From the NCBI RefSeq assembly GCF_003596405.1, contig NZ_QYUR01000008.1, positions 62,001-126,000 on the forward strand: a DNA stretch of 64,000 bases. Reading direction: 5' to 3'. Source of the stretch: Pseudomonas cavernicola (lineage in GTDB: Bacteria > Pseudomonadota > Gammaproteobacteria > Pseudomonadales > Pseudomonadaceae). The notes beneath the pieces were generated by a model. It was not told the DNA's origin, ran no database searches, and saw only the letters and a list, made by a program, of their open reading frames with translations. The translations under genes and the position numbers were made by a program. Of the stretch, positions 36,570-47,494 are shown in pieces. Every line of letters begins with the position of its first letter. The first letter of the stretch is position 1.

Positions 36570-37481
36570 TCATCGAACCCTCTGGATGCGCTTTAAGGTC
36601 TCGCTGGGCAATTCCTTGAACAACGCCCGGTAGCTGCTGGAAAACCGCCCCAAGTGCCAGAACGACCAGTTCATCGCCACTTCGGCGACGGTGGTTTCCA
36701 CGGCCGAGCGCGTCAGCAGTTCGCGATGGGCGCTGTTGAGCCGGCGCAAACGCAGCCATTGCGCGGGGCTCATGCCGGTGTAGGTCTTGAAGGTTTGCTG
36801 CAACTGGCGCAGAGACACGCCGGCGACGTTCGCCAGCTCCAGGCCATTGAGGGTTTCGTCGGGGGCGTCGGCGGCCCATTCGCCGACCCGGGCCATGATG
36901 GCGCGCTCTTTGGCCCGGCGCCTGCGTGCGCCTTGATCAAGGCACACGCAGGCGTTATCGAGGATGAACAGGCAGTCTTCCAGCAACTGCTGGGTCAGGG
37001 CCTCGCGGCTGGGTGGGTCAAAGGTCTGGGAAAGGCGGGTGAGGGTGCCGCTCAGCCAGCGGCTGAACAGGGCGTTTTGCAGGGAATTGAGAGGTGCCAT
37101 GAACAGCCCCTCAAGGCGCGCGATGTCCAGGCCGTGGCGCTGAACAAATTCCGCCCCGAACACCACGGCCACTTCCCGGTAGTTTTCCGGGGTGATCCAG
37201 GTGTTGCGGCTCTCGCCATTGAGCACATACAGGGCGTTGTCGCTGCCATCGAAACAGAACACTAACGAGCCCTTGGGCGCATTGAAATTCTGTTCGACGC
37301 GGGTGTTCATCCGCTCCTCGTACACCTGCACACCTTGCAGGTCCAGGTAGCGGATCAGCCCGGCGAAGTGTCCCGGCGACATCTGTTGGTACTGCTGCAC
37401 CCAACCGGGCGTCGCACGAATCTGCTCGGCCACATCACCGGTGTTGAAGGCCTGAACGTGCAAGGGATTTGACTCTGTCAT
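36570..37481 (-). CDS. AraC-family transcriptional regulator
   Basis: 303 residues from ATG at 37,481; the in-frame ATG at 37,499 lacks a better site. The C-terminal 100 residues hold two helix-turn-helix motifs (LELANVAGVSLRQLQQTFK and WSFWHLGRFSSSYRALF) with the family ending. The N-terminal 180 residues form a sensor domain like that of EutR-type regulators. It is divergent from the gamma-glutamyl-amine-synthetase-like gene, 139 bp away, and is the likely activator of that operon in response to an amine. Confidence 0.88.
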   Translation of the reverse strand: MTESNPLHVQAFNTGDVAEQIRATPGWVQQYQQMSPGHFAGLIRYLDLQGVQVYEERMNTRVEQNFNAPKGSLVFCFDGSDNALYVLNGESRNTWITPENYREVAVVFGAEFVQRHGLDIARLEGLFMAPLNSLQNALFSRWLSGTLTRLSQTFDPPSREALTQQLLEDCLFILDNACVCLDQGARRRRAKERAIMARVGEWAADAPDETLNGLELANVAGVSLRQLQQTFKTYTGMSPAQWLRLRRLNSAHRELLTRSAVETTVAEVAMNWSFWHLGRFSSSYRALFKELPSETLKRIQRVR

Positions 37482-37620
37482 GCGGCGACCTTGGCGCACT
37501 CATTTGGTGCGTTCGACGTTGCGTAAAGTGGATAGATGCAATCAACCGGCTTGCCCAAGATAGACCTCAACGCGCCGCGGGTGAACCGCCGGCGCTAATA
37601 AAACCAATAACGAGGTCTTT

Positions 37621-38979
37621 ATGAACGCCCCCTTCGATCAGCTGTCCGCCTGGCTGAAAGAACACAAGATTACCGAAGTCGAGTGCGTGGTCAGTGACCT
37701 GACCGGTATCGCCCGCGGCAAGATCGCACCCACCAACAAGTTCCTGCATGAGCGAGGCATGCGCCTGCCGGAAAGTGTGCTGTTGCAAACGGTAACCGGG
37801 GACTTCGTCGACGACGATATCTACTACGACCTGCTGGACCCGGCCGATATCGACATGATCTGCCGCCCGGTGGCCACCGCTACTTACGTGGTGCCATGGG
37901 CCATCGAACCGACCGCCATCGTCATCCACGACACCTTCGACAAGCAGGGCAACCCGGTCGAGTTGTCGCCGCGCAACGTGTTGAAGAAAGTCTTGCAGCT
38001 CTACACCGACAAGGGCTGGCAGCCGATTGTCGCGCCGGAGATGGAGTTCTATCTGACCCAGCGCTGCGAAGACCCGGACTTGCCCCTGAAGGCGCCGCTG
38101 GGCCGTTCGGGGCGGGCGGAAAGCGGTCGGCAGTCGTTCTCCATCGATGCCGCCAACGAGTTCGATCCGCTGTTCGAAGACGTCTACGACTGGTGCGAAG
38201 CCCAGGGCCTGGACCTCGACACGCTGATCCACGAAGACGGTCCGGCGCAGATGGAAATCAACTTCCGCCATGGCGATGCCTTGCATTTGGCTGACCAGAT
38301 CACGGTGTTCAAACGCACCCTGCGCGAGGCGGCGCTCAAGCACAACGTCACCGCCACCTTCATGGCCAAACCGGTGGCGGACGAGCCGGGCAGTGCCATG
38401 CACCTGCACCAGAGCGTGGTCGACATCGCCACCGGCAAGCCGATCTTCGCCGACGCCAACGGGCAGAAGAGCGAGCTGTTCCTGCACCACATCGGCGGCC
38501 TGCAAAAGTACATCCCCAAAGTGCTGCCGATGTTCGCGCCCAACGTCAACTCGTTCCGCCGCTTCCTGCCGGACACCTCGGCGCCGGTGAACGTGGAATG
38601 GGGCGAAGAGAACCGCACCGTCGGCCTGCGGGTGCCAACGTCCAGCGCCGATGCCATGCGCGTGGAAAACCGCCTGCCGGGGGCCGACGCCAACCCTTAT
38701 CTGGCCATCGCTGCGAGCCTGTTGTGCGGCTACCTGGGTATGGTCGAAGGCATCGATCCGAGTGCGCCGGTGGAAGGTCGGGCCTACGAGCGGCGCAACC
38801 TGCGCCTGCCGATCACCATCGAGGACGCTCTGACGCGCATGGAGGAATGCGAAACCCTCTCGCGCTATCTGGGGGAAAAATTCGTTCGCGGCTATGTCGC
38901 GGTCAAGCGTGCCGAGCATGAGAATTTCAAGCGGGTGATCAGTTCCTGGGAGCGGGAGTTCCTGTTGCTGAGCGTCTGA
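37621..38979 (+). CDS. glutamine-synthetase-like gamma-glutamyl-amine synthetase
   Basis: 452 residues of the glutamine synthetase superfamily. Visible are the metal-site EMEFYL near residue 141, GPAQMEINFRHGD near 210, the ATP-site KPVADEPGSAMHLHQS near 250, and NSFRRFLPDTSAPVNVEW near 310 with ENRLPGADANPYLAIAA near 350. Neighbours (amine-binding protein, FAD oxidase, AraC regulator) point to an enzyme that joins glutamate to a small amine or polyamine, as PuuA or IpuC do, not to GlnA. GAGG lies 8 nt before the ATG. Confidence 0.88.
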   Translation: MNAPFDQLSAWLKEHKITEVECVVSDLTGIARGKIAPTNKFLHERGMRLPESVLLQTVTGDFVDDDIYYDLLDPADIDMICRPVATATYVVPWAIEPTAIVIHDTFDKQGNPVELSPRNVLKKVLQLYTDKGWQPIVAPEMEFYLTQRCEDPDLPLKAPLGRSGRAESGRQSFSIDAANEFDPLFEDVYDWCEAQGLDLDTLIHEDGPAQMEINFRHGDALHLADQITVFKRTLREAALKHNVTATFMAKPVADEPGSAMHLHQSVVDIATGKPIFADANGQKSELFLHHIGGLQKYIPKVLPMFAPNVNSFRRFLPDTSAPVNVEWGEENRTVGLRVPTSSADAMRVENRLPGADANPYLAIAASLLCGYLGMVEGIDPSAPVEGRAYERRNLRLPITIEDALTRMEECETLSRYLGEKFVRGYVAVKRAEHENFKRVISSWEREFLLLSV

Positions 38980-38992
38980 TACCGATCCTTAA

Positions 38993-41427
<2,435 letters not shown>

Positions 41428-41977
41428 CGCCCAACCTTGCTACCGCGGCCCGCAACTCTGCACGTCAACTGACAGCAACTACCCGCACCATTATCTACAC
41501 TAATAAACAGTGAGTAATTGACTAACTCACGCTGCTTTGCACACTCCCGCCACCGTGCGCAAGACCTTGCGAGGGATCGGGCGCATGCGTGTACGACCGC
41601 GACAAAAAGCCACGGCGCTGCTCTTTGAACCGCCCCGACTTTCCCGGAGGCTCCAACTCTTGAGAGGATGGAGCCTCCGGGAAAGTCGGGGCGGTTCACT
41701 GCAGCGGCAGGGACACCCCGTGGATGAAGCTGTGCTCAAGGCGCTGTCACCGTAGAGGACGAGTCATATCAATCGTTTTGGCGACTACACGTTAGACCTT
41801 GATCGGAAGATTAAGTCGATCGATTACAAAGTAATATTTTAGCATTAAAATCATACACTTAACTTCATTTTGGCGAATTTAGAGCGAATCCCGGCCAACC
41901 CTCGATCCTTGCAAACGTCAACAGTGCGAGCGATTTCGGCTGAGCCTTTCCTGGGCGAGGCTGGCTGACGAGGCGAT
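41428..41977. other. intergenic stretch with a large perfect inverted repeat
   Basis: No gene supported. An AT-rich segment lies at 41,760-41,880. The main structure is the perfect inverted repeat at 41,626-41,698. Confidence 0.5.
41626..41698. repeat. perfect 30-bp inverted repeat, probable IS3-type end pair
   Basis: Two 30-bp arms beginning TGAACCGCCCCGACTTTCCC, exact reverse complements, are separated by 13 bp. The outer ends TGAACC...GGTTCA and GC-rich arms look like paired terminal repeats of an IS3-family (IS407-type) element with its body deleted. No target duplication is seen. In RNA it would form a very stable hairpin after the amine operon. Confidence 0.6.
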
Positions 41978-42169
41978 TTAGTCGAGGTTCTTGGCGAGGA
42001 AGTCGACCAGCAAGAGTGGCTTCGAACTGTCGATGACCGAGAACATCAAGTAGCGCTTGCTCCGCGGCAGTTGCTTTGCGCAGCGCTTGGCGGTGGCTTT
42101 GATCGCCTCGTTGGTGCCGTGAATCTTTGCGGCCAACAGCAAGGCGATGGTCGCATCAATTATCGTCAT
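41978..42169 (-). CDS. 63-residue hypothetical protein
   Basis: From ATG at 42,169 with GGAAGGAA upstream, ending at 41,978. The N-terminus is hydrophobic (MTIIDATIALLLAAKIHG), then a basic stretch (KATAKRCAKQLPRSKR) and a hydrophobic end. I do not recognise it. It lies alone between the inverted repeat and the MITEs. Confidence 0.45.
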   Translation of the reverse strand: MTIIDATIALLLAAKIHGTNEAIKATAKRCAKQLPRSKRYLMFSVIDSSKPLLLVDFLAKNLD

Positions 42170-42234
42170 GGGCTTATCGTTCCTTCCTGGCGAGCCCCCG
42201 ATGCGGCCCGATGCTGTCAGACCGCTTTCGACCG

Positions 42235-42373
42235 AGGCTGTGTAAAAACGCAAATCCTGGATGTTTTAGGGGGTACTTGACCCCATACCCAAGTGGAGAA
42301 AATCGCTTGTAGAGCCTTATAGGAAGTCAGTTTCCTATCGCGGTGAATTTTCCAAGTGTTTTCATACAGTCTG
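42235..42373 (+). repeat. MITE family 2, left copy
   Basis: 139 bp from GAGGCTGTGTAAAAACG to TTTTCATACAGTCTG. The inner part (GGATGTTTTAGGGGGTACTT, then CCCAAGTGGAGAAAATCGC) recurs in inverted orientation at 47,013-47,154. No coding capacity. The ends are related to but distinct from the IS1182-type MITE. Confidence 0.7.
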
Positions 42374-42411
42374 GGTCGAATGAAGACCATCACGACAGGC
42401 AGCTTTCGGCC

Positions 42412-42570
42412 CAGGCTGTGTGAAAACGTTTTGAGTGCCAAGCGCTGATCAATCAATGATCAAATTCGGTGCTCTCTCGCGGATTCTATGCAAGCTAGCT
42501 CGGATAACTTCTGCAGATTTCGCGTAGCAACGCGAACCTCAGATTTGAGCGGGAGTTTTCACACAGCCTG
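42412..42570 (+). repeat. IS1182-type MITE, second genomic copy
   Basis: 159 bp, the same length and apparently the same sequence as 25,257-25,415, with 16-bp terminal repeats CAGGCTGTGTGAAAAC. Flanks are GGCC and GACC, a 3 of 4 match. It ends about 200 bp before gajA. Confidence 0.8.
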
Positions 42571-42770
42571 GACCCATAGCGGACATTCGCGAAAGCCAGC
42601 TATCGGCCATAAGCAGCCATTGGCTGTGACTACGGAACTCGAGGTGATTCAAACCTGCTCTAGACGTTCGTCTTCAGCTGATCGCCATATGGACAGCATG
42701 CAGCACCCGAGGTACGGTTCAATCGCTATGGCAATCCGCCATCGTTGAGTGATATCTAGAGGGATTTAGA
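42571..42770. other. gajA upstream region
   Basis: 200 bp between the MITE and gajA. It holds one CTATCGGCCATAAGCAGCC-type repeat and the GAGGG site 8 nt before the GTG start. No clear promoter boxes found. Confidence 0.4.
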
Positions 42771-44429
42771 GTGCACGTTAAATCGATCAAGCTAATCAAC
42801 TTCAAAAAATTTCGAGACGAACTTCTAGAATTCAACGACGACGTCAATATTTTTGTCGGCGACAACAATGCCGGTAAAAGCACAATTCTAGAAGCGTTAG
42901 AAATTGTGCTCAATTACAACCATCGGGGACGGCCCTTCAACGGCGAATTCTCCCCTGATCTTTTCAATCAGGACGCCGTCACTCAATTTCTCGCTTCCGA
43001 CTTGAGCTCCAAGCACCTACCCAGTCTGATCATAGAAGCCTACATTGACGGTGTGCCTGAGTACCGAGGCTCGAACAACAGCCAAAAGGCTGACGCTCAG
43101 GGCGTCGTAGTACAAGCCTGTTTCGACCCGTCGCTGGAGGCTGTTTACGAGGCTCACCTGCTGACCAAGCCGAATATCACTAGCATTCCGATTGAGTTCT
43201 ATAAGGTGGAATGGCTCGATTTCGGCTGGAACCCGATAAAACCAATCGCCAAGAAGTTCAAGGCGCTGTATATCGACCCCACACGTATCCACCCCACCAT
43301 GGGGAAGAACCAGTACATCTCGAGCATCCTCAACACCGCGTTGGCGAAGGAAGAGCTCGTCAAGCTGACCCTCAATTATCGTGAAAACCTGCAGGTGTTT
43401 AACAACTCTGGGGAGGTCAGGACGGTCAATGCCAGCCTTGATGCGGGTCACCTTATCACTGATAGCAAGCTCACTATTGCAGCAAGTACGTTACCAGCGG
43501 GCTCCATCCAGACTGGCCTACAGCTTGAGGTCGATGATGTGCCGTTTCACTTCATCGGCAAGGGTGAACAGAGCAACGTGCAGATCAAACTGGCCATTCA
43601 GAACAAATCCCACGACATCGATCTGGTGATGATGGAAGAGCCCGAAAACCATCTATCGCACACCAATCTGAACAAGCTGGTGCATTACATCGAAACCCAG
43701 CGGGCGGACAAGCAGCTGTTCCTCACCACCCACAGCTCCTATGTGTTGAACAAGCTGAGTATCGATAAGATTTGCCTAGTGCAGTCGGGGTACAAAAGGC
43801 TGCACACGCTAGACCCTAAAGTGGTAAAGACCCTCAAGCGTCTTCCTGGCTACGACACCTTGCGGGTGGCACTGTCGGGCAAGGTCGTCCTGGTCGAGGG
43901 GCCGTCGGACGAACTGGTGCTCAAGAAAATCTACCAACGGAAACATAACCGACTACCCGAGCAGGACGGGATCGATATCATCGTGGTACGCGGTGTGGGG
44001 TTCAAGACGTTCATCGAGGTGGGCAAAGAGATAGGCACCAAGATCCATGTGCTCAGGGATAACGACGGCGACTATGACGGTAACGTTGTGCAAGGACGTC
44101 TGGAATATGCCGGGTTCCCTAACATCCAGCTGTACTCGTCGATGAACAACGCCGAATTTTCGCTTGAGCCAGCAATGATTTATGCCAACGCAATTGACAT
44201 CCAAACCCTTGACGCTTTCGCGAAGGAAGCCTTGTCGAAGGAAACCTTCAATATCTACAACGCAGAGGTCACTCTGGAGGATCGAAGGGAGAATCTGATC
44301 CGTTGGTTCAAAAGCGTAAAGGGCAACGGTAAAGGCGCTCGAAAGGTTGATTCGGCAGTCAAACTTTTCGATGGTGAATTGGATTTCAAGTACCCAGCCT
44401 TTCTGGACGAGGTGCTCGATTTTGCCTAA
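42771..44429 (+). CDS. gajA: GajA-like OLD-family ATPase/TOPRIM nuclease (Gabija defence)
   Basis: 552 residues starting at GTG with GAGGG upstream. The N-terminal ABC-type ATPase has Walker A GDNNAGKST at 30-38, a MEEPENHLSHTNLNKLV signature/Walker B near 286 and LTTHSSYVLNKL after it. The C-terminal TOPRIM domain has VVLVEGPSDELVLKK near 372 (catalytic Glu) and VLRDNDGDYDG near 427 (DxD). This order and length match GajA of the Gabija anti-phage system, a nucleotide-sensing DNA-nicking enzyme. The partner helicase follows and overlaps by eight bases. A stand-alone OLD nuclease is the alternative, made unlikely by the helicase. Confidence 0.88.
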   Translation: MHVKSIKLINFKKFRDELLEFNDDVNIFVGDNNAGKSTILEALEIVLNYNHRGRPFNGEFSPDLFNQDAVTQFLASDLSSKHLPSLIIEAYIDGVPEYRGSNNSQKADAQGVVVQACFDPSLEAVYEAHLLTKPNITSIPIEFYKVEWLDFGWNPIKPIAKKFKALYIDPTRIHPTMGKNQYISSILNTALAKEELVKLTLNYRENLQVFNNSGEVRTVNASLDAGHLITDSKLTIAASTLPAGSIQTGLQLEVDDVPFHFIGKGEQSNVQIKLAIQNKSHDIDLVMMEEPENHLSHTNLNKLVHYIETQRADKQLFLTTHSSYVLNKLSIDKICLVQSGYKRLHTLDPKVVKTLKRLPGYDTLRVALSGKVVLVEGPSDELVLKKIYQRKHNRLPEQDGIDIIVVRGVGFKTFIEVGKEIGTKIHVLRDNDGDYDGNVVQGRLEYAGFPNIQLYSSMNNAEFSLEPAMIYANAIDIQTLDAFAKEALSKETFNIYNAEVTLEDRRENLIRWFKSVKGNGKGARKVDSAVKLFDGELDFKYPAFLDEVLDFA

Positions 44430-45606
44430 CGAACTCTGGATCGCGGGCGCCGGGTCAGGGAAAACGCACAAGATCATTACTGAAGCCATTGAGGTCATCA
44501 AGGCTGGTGGGCGGGTACTTGTAGTCACTTATACGACCAATAATCAGGCAGAGCTACGCGCTCGTTTTGTTGAGCTGTACGGTGCTAGCAGTGAGCACTT
44601 CGTCGTCAAGGGACTGTTCTCTTTTTACCTGGAAGATATGGTACGCCCCTATCAGAGCGAGGTATTTCCAGATCGGATCACGACTATCTCGTTCACTGAG
44701 AACAACCCTCATTTGATACCAGGTACAACCTACTACATTGAAGGCCGAGCTGAAAAATCAGAAGACGGCACGATCAATCCGCTACATTACCTGACACCCT
44801 GCAAATCCAAGGCGTACTCCGGACTGTTGGCAAAGCTTGCGAGTCTCATTGCGAAGCTATCCAAAGATGCCCCTGCCAAGCGGCTGAAAGAGATTTATCA
44901 AAGGGTCTTTTTTGATGAAGTGCAGGATTTGGTCGGTTGGGACTACGACGTGATCAAATCACTCAACAAGGTCATGGTCGACTCGATCTGTTGTGTGGGC
45001 GACTTTCGACAGACAATCTACACCACGACGTTCGGCCATAAAGCTCCGCAGACGCCTCAACAGAAGGTCGATTACTTCGTCGGGAAAATGAAGTTCGAAA
45101 AGCATTCGATGCCGAAGAATCGTAGGTGCATCCAAGAAATCTGCGACCTCTCCGACACGATCCACCCGGGGCTGTATGACAAGACGGTATCGGGTGTCGA
45201 GAAAGTGCCAGACGAAATATCGCATCACCACGGCACCTTCATAGTGAAGCAATCTCAGGTGCGCGATTACCTGGCAGCGTTTCAGCCCCAAGTACTGCGC
45301 TGGTCGTCAACCACCGGCACTGGATACCTACCGGGCAACCTTATCTGTTACACGTTCGGGTCCTGCAAAGGCTTAGGCTTTGATCGAGTGCTTATGATCC
45401 CGCCAGATAAACATCTGAAGTTCGTTGGCGGGAATGCCAAGGTGTTCGACAAGGATAAAACGGAGGAGTCGCGAAACAAACTATACGTCGCGATCACCCG
45501 GGCGCGCTATAGCCTGGCCTTCCTCGTCGAGGACAAGAAGGTGAAAGGGCTCCCTTACCCCGTTTGGGATGGCGCTGGCGCGCTCACTGCAGCGATTGAA
45601 ACCTGA
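44422..45606 (+). CDS. gajB: GajB-like UvrD-type helicase (Gabija defence)
   Basis: 394 residues. The start is TTG at 44,422, inside the last codons of gajA, with GAGG nine bases upstream; it is chosen because it puts Walker A (AGAGSGKT, residues 8-15) at the N-terminus as in UvrD helicases. Further motifs: FFDEVQDL near 163 (Walker B), GDFRQTIY near 193 (motif III) and YVAITRARYS near 355 (motif VI). It is shorter than typical GajB (about 490). It is thought to sense or unwind DNA ends and to activate GajA. The overlap implies translational coupling. Confidence 0.87.
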   Translation: MPNELWIAGAGSGKTHKIITEAIEVIKAGGRVLVVTYTTNNQAELRARFVELYGASSEHFVVKGLFSFYLEDMVRPYQSEVFPDRITTISFTENNPHLIPGTTYYIEGRAEKSEDGTINPLHYLTPCKSKAYSGLLAKLASLIAKLSKDAPAKRLKEIYQRVFFDEVQDLVGWDYDVIKSLNKVMVDSICCVGDFRQTIYTTTFGHKAPQTPQQKVDYFVGKMKFEKHSMPKNRRCIQEICDLSDTIHPGLYDKTVSGVEKVPDEISHHHGTFIVKQSQVRDYLAAFQPQVLRWSSTTGTGYLPGNLICYTFGSCKGLGFDRVLMIPPDKHLKFVGGNAKVFDKDKTEESRNKLYVAITRARYSLAFLVEDKKVKGLPYPVWDGAGALTAAIET

Positions 45607-45789
45607 GGCGGAGAGGCAGGTGGCTCATTGATGTTGAGATAGCTGAAATGCTCTATGTCTCATAGGCACATCGAATGGCTGCTTTGGCCGATTGCTGTCT
45701 GTCATGACCGGCTGCTATATTGGGTCGAAAGCGACCTGACTGACGCATCCTTCTTCAGCCAGGCGCCCCTCTTATTCCTGCGGCTCAGT

Positions 45790-46083
45790 TCACCCAATTT
45801 TTCGCTGCTTGAACCAGATATGCTCAGGCTCGAAGTAAAAGGCTTTGTGAACCTCCTTCTCGTATTGCGAGAGGGTGAACTCTTGGCCTGTATAGCGGTA
45901 GAACACCAAGCCATACAGGTGCTCAAGGATAGACTGCTCGTTATCGGCGTCTGCTGGATCGAAATCGTAGCCCTCCACCTCCTCCTCGGCCTTCCAGGAC
46001 TCGAACAAGTGAGGGCGGACCACCGCTATCAGGTTGGCCTCCCTGCTGGTTCCCATGATTTCTGTCCGATAGCCGCCGTTCAC
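45790..46083 (-). CDS. 97-residue acidic hypothetical protein
   Basis: Starts at GTG 46,083 or at ATG 46,056. The product is acidic in the middle (EEEVEGYDFDPADADNEQS) and aromatic-rich at the end (HKAFYFEPEHIWFKQRK). No family recognised. It is convergent to gajB and 70 bp downstream of the Xre-type regulator on the same strand, inside the interval bracketed by family 2 MITEs, so it may belong to the defence module. Confidence 0.55.
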   Translation of the reverse strand: MNGGYRTEIMGTSREANLIAVVRPHLFESWKAEEEVEGYDFDPADADNEQSILEHLYGLVFYRYTGQEFTLSQYEKEVHKAFYFEPEHIWFKQRKIG

Positions 46084-46153
46084 TACCGACGGCTATCGAG
46101 CAGGCTTTCCTGGGCGTTGCCCTTACTTTTTCCTAGATGCGGACGTGCCGTCA

Positions 46154-46831
46154 TTATTTCGTCGATTTAGCCACTTCCTCCATGAGCTCAGCGATCGCCC
46201 TATCCATTTTGTTCATAAGCTTCAGACGGACATCTTCAGGCTCATCCGTGGCATGTTCGAGTTCAGATTTAGCATCGTTGATTGCTGCTTTCAGCTTCGT
46301 CAGATTGGGGTTGTTGAGTTCTCCCTTGAGCACCATGCGCATTAACCAGCGCTGCATATCGTAAGCAGCACGCTGGTTGCTGGGGATTTCTTCCTGCCTT
46401 GCAGTCTCCCAGCGCTCAATTGCCCGAATTACGTGGTGGTTCAACTCGACCGAAAATCGTTGGCGGTGAAGTTCTGGAGTGCCTTGGCGATTGATGCTAT
46501 GCGACGCAATCAGTGCCGTACGTCCGTCCTCACTGACCGTGTAACCTGCATAGTTATCACTCGAGACAACGTCGATTGGCGTTTGGCGTTCGCCTAAAAC
46601 AACAACGCAGTCCAACGAGTCGCCACGCTGTACCTCTGCCGCCACCTCATGAACAAGCAAACGCCAACGAGCATCCGGCATTATCTGGCTGCCGCTTTCG
46701 ACGGATGAAATAGTGCGCGTGCTGACTCCGACACGCTTGGCGACTTCGCCGACACTCCAGCCGAGTGTCGTTCGCCACTTCAACATAAGTTTGCCACGCC
46801 CTTCTGGAGCGACAGCCTGGGCTTCAGACAT
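46154..46831 (-). CDS. Xre-type helix-turn-helix regulator with a long C-terminal domain
   Basis: 225 residues from ATG at 46,831, chosen because GGGAGG lies six bases upstream; the open frame extends further but through the MITE. The helix-turn-helix is at about 15-50 (TLGWSVGEVAKRVGVSTRTISSVESG). The following region binds no known ligand that I recognise, and the last 60 residues look coiled-coil (LTKLKAAINDAKSELEHA). It may control the 97-residue gene and possibly the Gabija pair. Confidence 0.75.
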   Translation of the reverse strand: MSEAQAVAPEGRGKLMLKWRTTLGWSVGEVAKRVGVSTRTISSVESGSQIMPDARWRLLVHEVAAEVQRGDSLDCVVVLGERQTPIDVVSSDNYAGYTVSEDGRTALIASHSINRQGTPELHRQRFSVELNHHVIRAIERWETARQEEIPSNQRAAYDMQRWLMRMVLKGELNNPNLTKLKAAINDAKSELEHATDEPEDVRLKLMNKMDRAIAELMEEVAKSTK

Positions 46832-47012
46832 TGCATACCTCCCGCCAGCTTCCGTCGGAGTGCCAGAATTCATTCCTGGTCGCATACTTCCGATATCGGA
46901 AGTTTTAGCATGCCAAGGAAGACCGCTGCTGTCAAAAGCCGAGTTCAAATGAGCGCGCGGAGATGGTGAATCTCGACCAGAAGCGGCTTTCCGTGAGCGG
47001 CTGCTTCCGGCC

Positions 47013-47154
47013 CAGGCTGTGTAAAAACGCCCAGAGAGATCAGCTTGGTAGAAAACCGACCTCCTGTAAGGCGCTACAAGCGATTTTCTCCACTTGGGTA
47101 TGGGGGCAAGTACCCCCCCTAAAACATCCAAAATTTACGTTTTTACACCGCCTC
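47013..47154 (-). repeat. MITE family 2, right copy (inverted)
   Basis: 142 bp, the inverted counterpart of 42,235-42,373. It carries the same GGATGTTTTAGGGGGG and CCCAAGTGGAGAAAATCGC blocks and ends CAGGCTGTGTAAAAACG. The two copies face each other around gajA, gajB and two further genes. Confidence 0.7.
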
Positions 47155-47380
47155 GGCCAAGAGCAGCCATCTGAATCAGGGAGAGTAAAGTTCCCCTGAA
47201 CTTGTGAAGGTGGAAAGATAACTGGATTTCATCTTCAGCGACGAAAAAGGGGGCAGATCTATTTTTCCACTCTAGGTTTACCTGCGTGAATGGTGATGCG
47301 TGGCTAGAGATTCGGAACTAGAGCAACTAAAATAAATCTGTCTCTCTTGCTTATCCTTTGGTCATTTTGTTCAGGATTTT

Positions 47381-47409
47381 TTGACAGAATTTCTCTTGTA
47401 AACTAGATT
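47381..47409 (+). promoter_or_regulatory. candidate sigma-70 promoter
   Basis: TTGACA at 47,381-47,386 and TAGATT at 47,404-47,409 with a 17-bp spacer, 86 bp before the 338-residue gene. The surrounding 340 bp (47,155-47,494) holds no gene and is AT-rich. Confidence 0.6.
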
Positions 47410-47494
47410 TTCTATCATTGATTGGGAGGTGGTTCTTATTTGAATGTCCTGGCAGTAGAGGCAGAGGGATTCTAAGTGGCTAGGGGAGGGCTGA

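Noticed and set aside
37567..38919. 450-residue open frame antisense to the gamma-glutamyl-amine synthetase
   Set aside because: Produced by high GC third positions of the sense gene; His/Val/Gln-rich composition typical of antisense frames.
42235..47154. CRISPR array suggested by repeats around the defence genes
   Set aside because: Only single inverted copies of 140-160 bp are present; no regular short repeats with spacers and no cas genes.
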